Assembly (NCBI GenBank): GCA_030681375.1
Contig: JAUXWM010000058.1
Span: forward strand, 1 to 64,000
Reading direction: 5' to 3'
DNA from: Gallionella sp.
Lineage (GTDB): Bacteria; Pseudomonadota; Gammaproteobacteria; Burkholderiales; Gallionellaceae
DNA: 64,000 nucleotides
The notes below the pieces were generated by a model. That model saw only the letters and a program-made list of their open reading frames with translations. It was not told the DNA's origin and ran no database searches. Below are positions 18,094 to 25,522 of this stretch, in pieces (positions within the stretch are counted from its first letter, which is position 1; each line of letters starts with the position of its first letter). The position numbers and the translations under genes were made by a program.

Positions 18094-18450
18094 ATGGCCG
18101 GGTATCGTGACTTGAAAGTTTGGCAGTTAGCCATGTTATTGGCTGAGGAAGTCTATCGTTTGGGTGCTGGTTTTCCGAAACATGAAGTGTATGGGCTGAC
18201 CAGCCAGTTGCAACGTTCTTCCGTTTCTGTTCCATCCAATATTGCAGAAGGACAGGGGCGCAATTCACCTAATGAATTTCGCCACTTTTTGGGAATTGCC
18301 ATGGGCTCTTTGGCCGAGCTGGAGACGCAAATTATCCTGGCGCAACGCTTCAATTACATAACAGAACAACAATCCGGCAAGGCACTCCAGCTTGCCGATG
18401 AGATAGGCAAGATGCTCAAAGGCTTGCAGAAATCCCTAACTAACGACTAG
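18094..18450 (+). CDS. Four-helix-bundle protein of the S23/Avd-like family
   Basis: This 118-residue all-helical protein has the family hallmarks: a start of the form YRDLKVWQLAM, the central SQLQRSSVSVPSNIAEG, and NEFRHFLGIAMGSLAELETQ. The family includes proteins encoded in 23S rRNA intervening sequences and the Avd accessory protein of diversity-generating retroelements; no reverse transcriptase or rRNA gene lies nearby. I chose the ATG at 18094 because CGGAG precedes it; an upstream TTG at 18049 is less likely. The last codons (LTND and the stop) lie inside the right-hand heptamer array. The gene sits between guaB and guaA and is probably co-transcribed with them. Its molecular role is unknown. 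Confidence 0.85.
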   Translation: MAGYRDLKVWQLAMLLAEEVYRLGAGFPKHEVYGLTSQLQRSSVSVPSNIAEGQGRNSPNEFRHFLGIAMGSLAELETQIILAQRFNYITEQQSGKALQLADEIGKMLKGLQKSLTND

Positions 18451-18470
18451 CGTCTAACGACTAATGACTA
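18436..18470 (-). repeat. Heptamer array, right flank of the S23 cassette (inverted)
   Basis: Five consecutive heptamers on the plus strand are CTAACTA, ACGACTA, GCGTCTA, ACGACTA and ATGACTA. Their complements (TAGTCGT, TAGACGC and so on) match the left array. The second and third units span the S23 stop codon, and the last one begins with the ATG of guaA, so the array contributes the first bases of the guaA reading frame. Confidence 0.85.
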
Positions 18471-20050
18471 TTCATCAAAAAATCCTCATCCTAGATTTCG
18501 GTTCTCAATACACCCAGTTGATCGCGCGCAGGGTACGCGAAGCCAATGTTTATTGCGAACTGCATCCCTACGATGTGGATGATGCATTTATTCGCGACTT
18601 TCAACCCAGTGGCATTATTCTTTCCGGCGGGCCGAATTCGGTGACGGAAGGCGATACGCCGCGTGCGCCGCAGGCGGTATTCGAACTGGGCGTGCCGGTG
18701 CTGGGCATTTGCTACGGCATGCAAACCATGGCCGCGCAACTGGGCGGGGCGGTGGAAAACGGTCTGGTGCGCGAATTTGGTTATGCCGAGATTCGCGCAC
18801 AAGGCCACTCAGCGCTGTTGCGTGATATTCAGGATAGAGTCAACGATCAGGGGCACGGTCTGATCGATGTGTGGATGAGTCACGGTGACAAGGTGACCTC
18901 ATTGCCACCCGGTTTTTCCGTGATTGCCAGCAACCCCACCACACCGATAGCCGGCATGGCGGATGAGGCGCGGCATTTTTATGCGCTGCAATTCCATCCG
19001 GAAGTCACGCACACCCATCAGGGCAAGGCCATGCTGAGTCGTTTTGTGCATGACATCTGTGGCTGTGGCAAAGACTGGAATATGCCCGATTACATCAGCG
19101 AAGCGGTGGAAAATATCCGTGCTCAGGTGGGCAGCGATGAAGTTATTCTGGGCTTGTCCGGCGGGGTGGATTCTTCCGTGGCGGCCGCGTTGCTGCACCG
19201 TGCGATAGGCGATCAGCTGACTTGCGTTTTTGTCGATAACGGCCTGTTGCGCCTGAATGAGGCCGAGCAGGTAATGGAAACCTTCGCGCAGAATCTGGGC
19301 GTGAAAGTGATACATGTCGATGCCAGTGCCGAATTTTTGCATCATCTGACCGGCGTGACCGACCCCGAGCAGAAACGCAAAATAATCGGGCGTGAATTCG
19401 TCGAAGTGTTTCAGCGCGAATCGGGTAAATTGTCACAAGCTAAATGGCTGGCACAGGGGACGATCTATCCTGACGTGATCGAATCGGCGGGCGGCAAGAA
19501 CAAGAAGGCGCACACCATCAAATCGCATCACAATGTCGGCGGCCTGCCGGAAAGCCTGCATCTCAAGTTGCTGGAACCCTTGCGCGAATTGTTTAAGGAC
19601 GAAGTGCGCGAACTCGGTGTTGCGCTCGGTTTGCCGCACGACATGGTGTATCGCCATCCCTTCCCCGGCCCCGGTCTGGGAGTGCGTATTCTGGGTGAAG
19701 TGAAGAAAGAATATGCCGACCTGCTGCGCCGCGCCGACGCCATCTTCATGGAAGAGCTGAATGCTGCTGTGGATGAAAACGGCCTTTCCTGGTATGCGAA
19801 AACCTCGCAAGCCTTCGTGGTGTTTCTGCCAGTCAAGAGTGTCGGTGTGATGGGCGATGGCCGCACCTATGAATGGGTCGTCAGCCTGCGCGCCGTGCAG
19901 ACGCAGGACTTCATGACCGCTCACTGGGCGCATCTGCCCTACGAATTGCTGGGGCGCGTTTCCAACCGCATCATCAACGAAGTGCGCGGCATCAACCGCG
20001 TGGTCTATGACATCTCCGGTAAACCGCCCGCTACGATAGAGTGGGAGTGA
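18464..20050 (+). CDS. guaA: GMP synthetase (glutamine-hydrolysing)
   Basis: GuaA converts XMP to GMP using ATP and glutamine. The 528-residue protein has the class I glutamine amidotransferase domain with nucleophile Cys83 (GICYGMQ) and the His of [10 protein letters not shown]. The ATP pyrophosphatase domain follows with the P-loop LSGGVDSSV near residue 231, and then the C-terminal dimerisation domain ending PATIEWE. The start codon lies inside the heptamer repeat of the upstream cassette. The 3' end of guaA is a known insertion site for genomic islands, which matches the integrase gene 300 bases downstream. Confidence 0.97.
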   Translation: MTIHQKILILDFGSQYTQLIARRVREANVYCELHPYDVDDAFIRDFQPSGIILSGGPNSVTEGDTPRAPQAVFELGVPVLGICYGMQTMAAQLGGAVENGLVREFGYAEIRAQGHSALLRDIQDRVNDQGHGLIDVWMSHGDKVTSLPPGFSVIASNPTTPIAGMADEARHFYALQFHPEVTHTHQGKAMLSRFVHDICGCGKDWNMPDYISEAVENIRAQVGSDEVILGLSGGVDSSVAAALLHRAIGDQLTCVFVDNGLLRLNEAEQVMETFAQNLGVKVIHVDASAEFLHHLTGVTDPEQKRKIIGREFVEVFQRESGKLSQAKWLAQGTIYPDVIESAGGKNKKAHTIKSHHNVGGLPESLHLKLLEPLRELFKDEVRELGVALGLPHDMVYRHPFPGPGLGVRILGEVKKEYADLLRRADAIFMEELNAAVDENGLSWYAKTSQAFVVFLPVKSVGVMGDGRTYEWVVSLRAVQTQDFMTAHWAHLPYELLGRVSNRIINEVRGINRVVYDISGKPPATIEWE

Positions 20051-20057
20051 TTTGAAG

Positions 20058-20152
20058 TCTGGCAACGACCAGTAAATACAAGCAGAGAATAATCATAAGA
20101 CCCCGTTTTTACGGGGTTTTTTGTTTTTTGTCTGGCAATGTCTGGTAACGAC
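20058..20152 (+). repeat. TCTGGYAA repeats at the guaA-proximal end of the integrative element
   Basis: TCTGGCAACGAC (20058-20069), TCTGGCAA (20131-20138) and TCTGGTAACGAC (20141-20152) lie on either side of the guaA terminator. Each 12-mer is followed within a few bases by AGTA and CAAGCA, so the similarity extends over about 30 bases. These are candidates for the attachment core or integrase-binding sites of the element that starts here. A matching copy at a right end was not found in the window. Confidence 0.5.
20101..20122 (+). terminator. Rho-independent terminator of the guaBA operon
   Basis: The stem CCCCGT/ACGGGG with a TTTT loop is followed by six T residues, about 50 bases after the guaA stop. 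Confidence 0.9.
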
Positions 20153-20187
20153 AAGTAGGGGCAAGCAAGTTTTTTTCATGGTTTTAT

Positions 20188-20329
20188 CAATGGTATAATT
20201 TTCCTTGATACCATTCGTCCAGTGCAATACCATTGCAAAAAACACGGTTCGACAATGGTATTAAATAAGATAAAGCTCAATAAATACGTGGGTTGTAGCG
20301 GTTTTTATGAGCTTTTATAATCATGGTAT
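20188..20329. promoter_or_regulatory. Five ATGGTAT/ATACCAT boxes upstream of the integrase gene
   Basis: CAATGGTAT occurs at 20188 and 20253, the complementary ATACCATT at 20208 and ATACCATTG at 20227, and CATGGTATC at 20322. The copies alternate in orientation in the AT-rich 160 bases before the integrase start, and the last is only 18 bases from its ATG. They are probably operator sites for autoregulation of the integrase, or arm-type integrase sites; the sequence alone does not decide. Confidence 0.5.
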
Positions 20330-20346
20330 CAAATTGCGGAGTGAGC

Positions 20347-21540
20347 ATGCTGACAGATACAAAATTACGGAATCTCAAGCCAGAAGCCAAGGCGTATAAG
20401 GTCAGTGACCGTGACGGCCTATATGTCACCGTTTTGACCACCGGCACGGTATCGTTCCGCTATAACTACAGCATCAATGGGCGGCAAGAGACGCTTGTGA
20501 TCGGGCGCTATGGTGCAGGAGGGCTGACATTGCTGGAAGCCAGGGAGAGACTTTCATTGGCGAAAAAAGAGCTTGTCGCTGGCAAATCACCATCCAGAGC
20601 CAAGGCGAGAGAAAAGCAAAAATCTAAAGGGGCTGATTCTTTTAGTGAATGGGCGGAGCTATGGCTTAAGAATCACCAGATGGCAGATTCAACCCGCGAT
20701 ATGCGGCGATCAGTCTATGAGCGTGACCTCAAGGAGCCGTTCGGCAAGCTCAAGATGGGTGAAGTATCTCATGATGACTTGCGCGCTTTGTGTGAAAAGA
20801 TCGTAGCTAGAGGCGCGCCGGCCACGGCGGTACATGCACGTGAGGTTGTGCAGTCGGTTTATCGCTATGCGCTGGAGAAAGGGCACAAACATGACAATCC
20901 GGCTGACTTAGTGCGGCCAACCTCTATCGCCAGATTTCAACCCAAAGATCGGTCGCTATCGCCAGCAGAGATTGGTGTGATGTATCAGTACCTGGAGCAC
21001 GTTTCTACAGCGCCTACAATCAGGCTTGCGGTAAAACTGTTGCTGTTGACCATGTTGCGTAAATCAGAGTTGGTTGAGGCCGTATGGACAGAGATCAATT
21101 TCACTGATGCGCTTTGGACTATCCCAAGTGAGCGAATGAAGCGGCGCAACCCGCACAACATTTACCTGTCGAGACAGGCCTTGGATATCTTCGTCGCTCT
21201 TAAGACTTGCGCAGGCGGCTCACGTTACGTTTTGCCATCACGCTACGATCCTGACATACCGATGAGTAAGGCGACCTTGAACCAAGTTACCAAGCTGACT
21301 TTTATGGCCGCGCAGAAAGATGGTAAGACGCTGGACAAATTTGGGCCGCATGATTTGAGACGGACGGCATCGACGCTACTGCATGAGGCAGGATACAACA
21401 CGGACTGGGTTGAGAAATGTCTGGCTCATGAGCAAAAGGGTGTGCGCGCTGTTTACAACAAGGCTGAGTATGCAGAGCAGCGGCGCGTGATGCTGCAAGA
21501 CTGGGCGGACATGATAGACAGGTTTGCTACACGCCCCTAA
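20347..21540 (+). CDS. P4-type tyrosine recombinase (integrase, DUF4102 N-terminus)
   Basis: It integrates and excises the element by site-specific recombination. The N-terminal DUF4102-type domain (LTDTKLRNLKPEAKAYKVSD) precedes a SAM-like core-binding domain (about 95-185) and the catalytic domain. Visible catalytic residues are Arg238 (MLRKSE), His335-x-x-Arg338 (HDLRR), His361 (LAHEQ) and Tyr370 (VYNKAEY), so the enzyme looks intact. GGAGTG before the ATG at 20347 supports this start; ATG 20323 lies in a repeat box. It points away from guaA and into the element. Confidence 0.93.
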   Translation: MLTDTKLRNLKPEAKAYKVSDRDGLYVTVLTTGTVSFRYNYSINGRQETLVIGRYGAGGLTLLEARERLSLAKKELVAGKSPSRAKAREKQKSKGADSFSEWAELWLKNHQMADSTRDMRRSVYERDLKEPFGKLKMGEVSHDDLRALCEKIVARGAPATAVHAREVVQSVYRYALEKGHKHDNPADLVRPTSIARFQPKDRSLSPAEIGVMYQYLEHVSTAPTIRLAVKLLLLTMLRKSELVEAVWTEINFTDALWTIPSERMKRRNPHNIYLSRQALDIFVALKTCAGGSRYVLPSRYDPDIPMSKATLNQVTKLTFMAAQKDGKTLDKFGPHDLRRTASTLLHEAGYNTDWVEKCLAHEQKGVRAVYNKAEYAEQRRVMLQDWADMIDRFATRP

Positions 21541-21781
21541 GCCATGGGGCTGGCGGAAGTAATGCTGCGGATTTTCGTTGTTCGATCCAGGCTTCAATTT
21601 CTTGCAAGTCCCACGCAACCAAACGCGTTGTGATAGAAAATCGCTGTGGAAACTCCCCTCGTTTTTCCATATTGAGAATTGTTCTTTCTGAAAGAGGTAC
21701 GATTTTGAGGAGACGCTTGCGGTTAATCAGTGCCTTCCCCGGTTTTTTCATTTCCTCGAATGTCAGGTCTCGTGCGTTCAT
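21527..21781 (-). CDS. alpA: AlpA-family HTH regulator, probable excisionase or activator
   Basis: The 84-residue protein has an AlpA/MerR-like winged helix (LLKIVPLSERTILNMEKRGE, then FPQRF). AlpA proteins activate P4-like integrase genes or act as recombination directionality factors. AAGGAG eight bases before ATG 21781 fixes the start; an earlier in-frame ATG at 21802 lacks such a site. It overlaps the integrase 3' end by 14 bases in the convergent direction, so integration and excision functions face each other. Confidence 0.85.
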   Translation of the reverse strand: MNARDLTFEEMKKPGKALINRKRLLKIVPLSERTILNMEKRGEFPQRFSITTRLVAWDLQEIEAWIEQRKSAALLPPAPWLRGV

Positions 21782-21878
21782 TTTGTCCTCTCCTTGCTGC
21801 ATGCTTTTTTCGTATTCATAGTCCAGACTTGCTTAAATCTGCGTATTAGAAAAGCTTGAAATATCTGTTGAGGAGAAA

Positions 21879-22709
21879 TCATCCCAGTCTCCCCGATTTT
21901 GCCTTGAGTGCAATTAACCTAATTTCATCCAGTACCTTGTCCGTTTGTTGCATGGCAGATCGCATGGCTACAGCCTCTTCAAATGGTGCGGTGATGTCGT
22001 ATCCCTCACTGCACAGTTGATTCAGCAGCAACATGAGCGGCGACTTGAACTGCGTTGGATCAGATAGCATCGACAGCGACAGGCATGCTTTGTCAGCATC
22101 CGGTGCAACAAAGTGCGCTTGATCTAGCATGGCGCGTGGGTACTGGTATCGCGTACCGGGCAACGTATCGTTCCTGGGCAGCGTGGCAAGAAAGGCTACC
22201 GCTTCGAGAAAGTGCTCTGCCGGCAACTCACCACAACTGCCAATCTCGAAATGATCGTTGAAGCGACTCCAGATATCGGCGCGAACCACATCGGTGTTTT
22301 CTCCGCGCTGGGAGACGATCTGCTGCAAGGCGTTCTGTTGGACATGGGAGAGGACGCGCGCATCATGTGGTGTGGTGCAGCCCCCTGTTTTTCTGATTGC
22401 GGGCAGGATTTCTTTCGTCACCTTGACCTCGAAGGCTTGCGCTTCTTCTTCGTGAGAATTGATGATTAAGCGGTAGAGGTTTCCTTCGTTGAGGTAGGTT
22501 AATCCCTGATTTTCACCTTCAGCATGTGAGCCGTGTTTCGCGATCCCCTTTTCACGGCAGTATTTTTTGATGGCATCGCTGTCGTTGCCATAGCCTAGAA
22601 CAGCACAAACGTCCCTGGCAGAAAACCACGTCTCACCGTTGTCATCGACGAAGACGTGGATTTGAGCGCCATTAAAACTGAATACGTCGAGTGTGGCAGG
22701 ACTTGTCAT
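21879..22709 (-). CDS. BRO-N domain antirepressor-like protein
   Basis: The N-terminal BRO domain (residues about 8-105; WFSARDVCAVLGYGNDSDAI, EEAQAFEVKVTKEILPAIRK) is a DNA-binding domain of phage antirepressors. The C-terminal part (QNALQQIV, WSRFNDHFEIGS, LPAEHFLEA) is shared with the prophage antirepressor at 13.2-14.0 kb. I chose the ATG at 22709 because it overlaps the stop of the upstream small ORF as ATGA; the start at 22727 would overlap more. It is the last gene of a three-gene leftward operon. Likely role: relief of repression by the XRE protein of the element. Confidence 0.8.
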   Translation of the reverse strand: MTSPATLDVFSFNGAQIHVFVDDNGETWFSARDVCAVLGYGNDSDAIKKYCREKGIAKHGSHAEGENQGLTYLNEGNLYRLIINSHEEEAQAFEVKVTKEILPAIRKTGGCTTPHDARVLSHVQQNALQQIVSQRGENTDVVRADIWSRFNDHFEIGSCGELPAEHFLEAVAFLATLPRNDTLPGTRYQYPRAMLDQAHFVAPDADKACLSLSMLSDPTQFKSPLMLLLNQLCSEGYDITAPFEEAVAMRSAMQQTDKVLDEIRLIALKAKSGRLG

Positions 22710-22852
22710 AGTGCTAACCACCTGCATGGCCCGATTAAATCGTTCTTACGTGCTGCCAAACTCGGCTGCGGATATGAACTGGCGTGGTCATTTTGTCCTT
22801 GTATTTTGTTTGTGCCGACTGTACAGCCGAGGTGATCGATAAGCTTAACCAT
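22706..22852 (-). CDS. Small coupled ORF (48 residues)
   Basis: The frame starts MVKLIDHLGCTVGTNK. Its ATG overlaps the stop of the upstream DUF7673-like gene (ATGGTTAA), and its own stop overlaps the antirepressor ATG as ATGA. A frame sealed by overlaps at both ends is unlikely to be accidental. It may simply couple translation through the operon. No domain is recognised. Confidence 0.5.
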   Translation of the reverse strand: MVKLIDHLGCTVGTNKIQGQNDHASSYPQPSLAARKNDLIGPCRWLAL

Positions 22853-23276
22853 TGAGCTTTTTCTCCATATTCCACTGGCTGATAATTCCCTCAAACACTT
22901 CGCTACCGTTATCTACGAAAGTATGCGGTTCGCGCTGCGTCATGTAACACAGTCGCAATGCATTCATCAGGTGCTCAAAATTCTCTGGATCAAGCGTCCC
23001 TATATCGCTCACGTCTGCTTTGACGCGATAACCGTTGTAGAGTGAGGCGAGAAACTGTGCGAACACGCGCGAACTACCGCAATCGCGCTGTGCCCACATA
23101 ACGCAATGCTTAAGACTCTTTGTGCATTCCTGAATCGACGCATTACGTACCTCCTCAGCTCGTTCCCATGAATCTGCGCTCATAAACGCCATAAGTTTTG
23201 CCTGCTCACCTTCCTCGATGGTGAGGCTGAATGTCACCATCTTGGGTGGCGGTGGAATTATCTTTTGTTCGGCCAT
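22845..23276 (-). CDS. DUF7673-like protein
   Basis: The soluble, acidic 143-residue protein carries the segment CGSSRVFAQFLASLYNGYRV followed by a helical stretch (PENFEHLMNALRLCYM), which resembles DUF7673 proteins of plasmids and integrative elements. Their function is not known. AGAGG six bases before the ATG and a strong promoter about 30 bases upstream support it as the first gene of the leftward operon with the 48-residue ORF and the antirepressor. Confidence 0.6.
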   Translation of the reverse strand: MAEQKIIPPPPKMVTFSLTIEEGEQAKLMAFMSADSWERAEEVRNASIQECTKSLKHCVMWAQRDCGSSRVFAQFLASLYNGYRVKADVSDIGTLDPENFEHLMNALRLCYMTQREPHTFVDNGSEVFEGIISQWNMEKKLNG

Positions 23277-23305
23277 ATCAAACCTCTTATGCTGGATTTG
23301 TGAAA

Positions 23306-23368
23306 AGTATAGATTTGCTTTACATTAAAAGTCAACTAAAAATATACTTTTTGGCGCTTTAATGTAAA
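23306..23368 (-). promoter_or_regulatory. Leftward promoter with a long inverted repeat (operator)
   Basis: On the minus strand TTGACT (23330-23335) and TATACT (23306-23311) are 18 bases apart. A perfect 11-bp inverted repeat, TTTACATTAAA (23319-23329) and TTTAATGTAAA (23358-23368), brackets the -35 region. TATACTTT-type sequences recur here and at the rightward promoter at 24.3 kb, which suggests that the XRE protein at 23.9-24.2 kb binds both. Confidence 0.65.
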
Positions 23369-23634
23369 TGCTAACTAATTACTTGGGATATATGGGTATT
23401 TTCATGAGGCTGGATTCAATCAAAAAACATTGAGGGTTTCTGTAACGCTCAAGCTAAAACTTGCAGGAGAAAATATTCTTAAAGTGCGCGCTAGGGTTTG
23501 ATGATGGCGGAAATGGCGGCCTCACGCTGGATGCCAGGTAAGCGTTTGCTATGGATGTGACGATGGTGAAATTAACGATGGCGGCAAGACAGTAATGCGC
23601 TGAATGGCAAGCGGCATCAGCTTAGATAATTGTC
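23369..23634. other. Intergenic stretch with no recognised gene
   Basis: This region holds scattered GATGGCGG-type repeats and short frames without binding sites. I see no gene, RNA or clear terminator in it. Confidence 0.4.
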
Positions 23635-23865
23635 ATGTGGGGTGATGCGGTATTCGAGAAAGTCGCCGTATGCAGTGATGAATACTTTAGGGCTTTTGTG
23701 CGCAAGTGCGTCAATTTTCACATGCGGTTAAAGCGTGGATATTTTCTGGCAAAAGTGGATGAAATCATTGCTAAAGCCAAGGCTACAGCTGACTCTGTAT
23801 GTGGTGTAAGCCTAGGCCGAAAGAAGAGTTTTGGGCTTTCGCTTGATCAAAACAGCTTGAGCTGA
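23635..23865 (+). CDS. Hypothetical small protein (76 residues), doubtful
   Basis: This is a basic, Lys/Phe-rich frame (VRKCVNFHMRLKRGYFLAKV) that ends 18 bases before the convergent XRE gene. There is no ribosome-binding site before the ATG at 23635, and no family is recognised. It fills an otherwise empty interval, which is the main reason to list it. Confidence 0.25.
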   Translation: MWGDAVFEKVAVCSDEYFRAFVRKCVNFHMRLKRGYFLAKVDEIIAKAKATADSVCGVSLGRKKSFGLSLDQNSLS

Positions 23866-23883
23866 ATCTGAAGCACGATGACG

Positions 23884-24234
23884 TTATTTGGTGCCGTTGA
23901 GTAATTTTTCAGGCGAGATGAGTTCAGTATAGAAATCCCCTTCTCGCGTTAGAGCTGCGACGGCGCTATCGGGAAGTGGTTGAGCCACAGCAAGCAATTT
24001 CTGTATTGATGGTCTGGTAAGTGCAAAGTTGTTGTCAACCTCGCCAGCGATAAGCCAGTCAAAGGAAAACTCCAGGTGTTTTCTAAGCGCTATTAAACGA
24101 TCCGTGGGGGGTGTTGCGATGCCTATTTCCCACTGAGACACGGATGCCTTGCTCACGCCGCACAGTTCACCGAATTTCTCCTGTGAAAGTGTGTTGCGCT
24201 CGCGCAATTGTCTGATTCTGGCTCCTATAGTCAT
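23884..24234 (-). CDS. XRE-family repressor (HTH) of the integrative element
   Basis: The 116-residue protein has an N-terminal HTH_3 domain (IRQLRERNTLSQEKFGELCG, then VSKASVSQWE) like phage CI/Cro-type regulators, with a short C-terminal helical part and no peptidase domain, so it is not a self-cleaving LexA/CI type. ATG 24234 is preferred; a TTG at 24249 is in frame. It is divergent from the rightward conjugation and replication operon, and the intergenic TATACT-containing palindromes are the likely operators. Probable role: the maintenance repressor of the element. Confidence 0.85.
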   Translation of the reverse strand: MTIGARIRQLRERNTLSQEKFGELCGVSKASVSQWEIGIATPPTDRLIALRKHLEFSFDWLIAGEVDNNFALTRPSIQKLLAVAQPLPDSAVAALTREGDFYTELISPEKLLNGTK

Positions 24235-24279
24235 TTTTTTATTGTACAACGATTTTATTCATTAAAAATCTAGTAATAA

Positions 24280-24308
24280 TTGACTTTTGTATTTAGTATA
24301 AATATACT
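24280..24308 (+). promoter_or_regulatory. Rightward promoter of the replication/transfer operon
   Basis: TTGACT (24280-24285) and TATACT (24303-24308) are separated by exactly 17 bases. The spacer end and -10 form the palindrome AGTATA-AA-TATACT, a plausible repressor site. The same hexamers make up the leftward promoter at 23.3 kb. It drives the 49-residue leader ORF and the genes after it. Confidence 0.75.
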
Positions 24309-24320
24309 TTAGGTGTGAAT

Positions 24321-24470
24321 ATGTCAATTATTTCTATATCGACCGTTGTTGTCCGGTCTCTTGCGCTCGGTTTATGTCGGGTCGCAGTTTCTCAGCTGAC
24401 GCGTGTGCCAGCAGAGAGCGCTACCGATGGCGAGCGATTGACTGGCATTAGCAACGAAAGAAAATCATGA
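24321..24470 (+). CDS. Small leader ORF (49 residues) coupled to the replication gene
   Basis: It starts MSIISISTVVVRSLALGL and ends ISNERKS. AGGTG lies a few bases before the ATG, the start is 13 bases after the -10 box, and the stop overlaps the ATG of the next gene as ATGA. These three features together make it a likely real gene, although short. It has one weakly hydrophobic segment and no recognised domain. It may act by translational coupling or as a small regulator. Confidence 0.6.
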   Translation: MSIISISTVVVRSLALGLCRVAVSQLTRVPAESATDGERLTGISNERKS

Positions 24471-25522
24471 GACAACGCACAATCAGCGATTTTTTCTGGC
24501 GTGATCCAGAAATATCTGACCTAAGCCAGGAAGACAAAGCAACCCTGCTATATTTTTTAACCTCGCCGTCGTCAAATATCATCGGTGCTTACCAGGTAGT
24601 CTGGATGATTGCCGCAGCAGAAATGGGCTGGACGAAGGATCAGTTATTAGTGGTCGTCAAAAGACTCAAAGCCAAAGGGTTAATTGATTTCAACGACACA
24701 GGTTGGGTTTGGGTTAAGACGTGGTGGAAACACAACTCTGCCAAGGGCGCATTCTCTCCAAAGTTGCTAGAAAATGCCAAAAAACAATGCGCTGCAATAC
24801 CTTCCGAATGGCGAAATGATTTCGTCGAATCATTGGAATCCGTTGGAATAAATAGGGTATCCATAGGGTATCCATACGTTACCCAATACCCGATAGATAG
24901 CCTATCCATAGGGCATGAATACCCTACCGATACCCTATCAAACCCGGAAAATACGGGGAAAAATACCCCACCGATACCCTATTCATACCCTATCGATAGG
25001 GTGTCCCATACCGTACCCCATACCCCGCCCCCTAACACTACAATATTCAATATTCAATCTACAACCACCACAACTACCAGCGCCCCGGAATACGATGCGT
25101 CACTCCAAGCTCAAAAAACAGTGGTGGTGAATGATTTAATTTTCCCACCTGGAATAACCCCAGAGCAATGCAGCGCCATCCAGACGCTGCTCACCAGCAG
25201 CGGGGTAGCGCCTAGTGACTGGCAGTCCATCCTCGATGAAATGCACGGCGCACAACTTGTCGTTCCCATCGGAAATCCAGTGGGGTACGTTCGAGGCATC
25301 GCCAAGCGAGCTTCAGAAGGCTCGTTTGCCCCCGAACGTGGATTGGCGGTAGCGAACCAGCGGGAAATGCGCAGAAACCTGGAGCGGCAAGACGCTTTGC
25401 GGATTAGCGCACAGCACAAAACTCAAGCCGTCGAAATTCAACTTGACCAGTTACCAGACCATCTTCGTAAATCTTTAAGCCGGATTTTAGCCAGCAAAGC
25501 CAGAGAGGCCACAGGTGCATAA
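24467..25522 (+). CDS. Replication-initiator-like protein (lambda O-like arrangement with internal iterons)
   Basis: The 351-residue protein has an N-terminal winged-helix-like region (residues 1-105; QEDKATLLYFLTSPSSN, KDQLLVVVKRLKAKGLIDF, WVWVKTWWKHNSAKG) resembling phage replisome organisers. A Tyr/Pro/Thr-rich linker (about 128-215) follows, then a C-terminal domain (about 225-345) with GITPEQCSAIQTLLTSSGVA and GYVRGIAKRA. The linker is encoded by an 11-bp-period iteron array, and its protein repeat (YPIDSLSIGHE, YPTDTLSNPEN, YPIDRVSHTVP) has an 11-residue period as a result. In lambda the origin also lies inside gene O. The assignment is by architecture, not by a specific signature. Confidence 0.55.
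   Translation: MRQRTISDFFWRDPEISDLSQEDKATLLYFLTSPSSNIIGAYQVVWMIAAAEMGWTKDQLLVVVKRLKAKGLIDFNDTGWVWVKTWWKHNSAKGAFSPKLLENAKKQCAAIPSEWRNDFVESLESVGINRVSIGYPYVTQYPIDSLSIGHEYPTDTLSNPENTGKNTPPIPYSYPIDRVSHTVPHTPPPNTTIFNIQSTTTTTTSAPEYDASLQAQKTVVVNDLIFPPGITPEQCSAIQTLLTSSGVAPSDWQSILDEMHGAQLVVPIGNPVGYVRGIAKRASEGSFAPERGLAVANQREMRRNLERQDALRISAQHKTQAVEIQLDQLPDHLRKSLSRILASKAREATGA
24853..25030. repeat. Iteron array with 11-bp phasing inside the replication-like gene; candidate origin
   Basis: The core TACCCTA, or its complement TAGGGTA, starts at 24853, 24864, 24920, 24931, 24975 and 24986. One-mismatch versions start at 24909, 24964 and 24997, and weaker ones between and after. Most neighbours are exactly 11 bases apart, about one helical turn. 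An AT-rich stretch with repeated AATATTC follows at 25039-25062 and could be the unwinding element. This is the organisation of an iteron-type replication origin. Confidence 0.6.

Noticed and set aside
18094..18450. Diversity-generating retroelement accessory gene (avd)
   Set aside because: The protein is Avd-like, but there is no reverse transcriptase, template repeat or variable repeat nearby.
24915..25130. Alternative plus-strand frame through the iterons
   Set aside because: Its regular IPY/IPH pattern is produced by the DNA repeats, and the main frame is longer and flanked by real domains.
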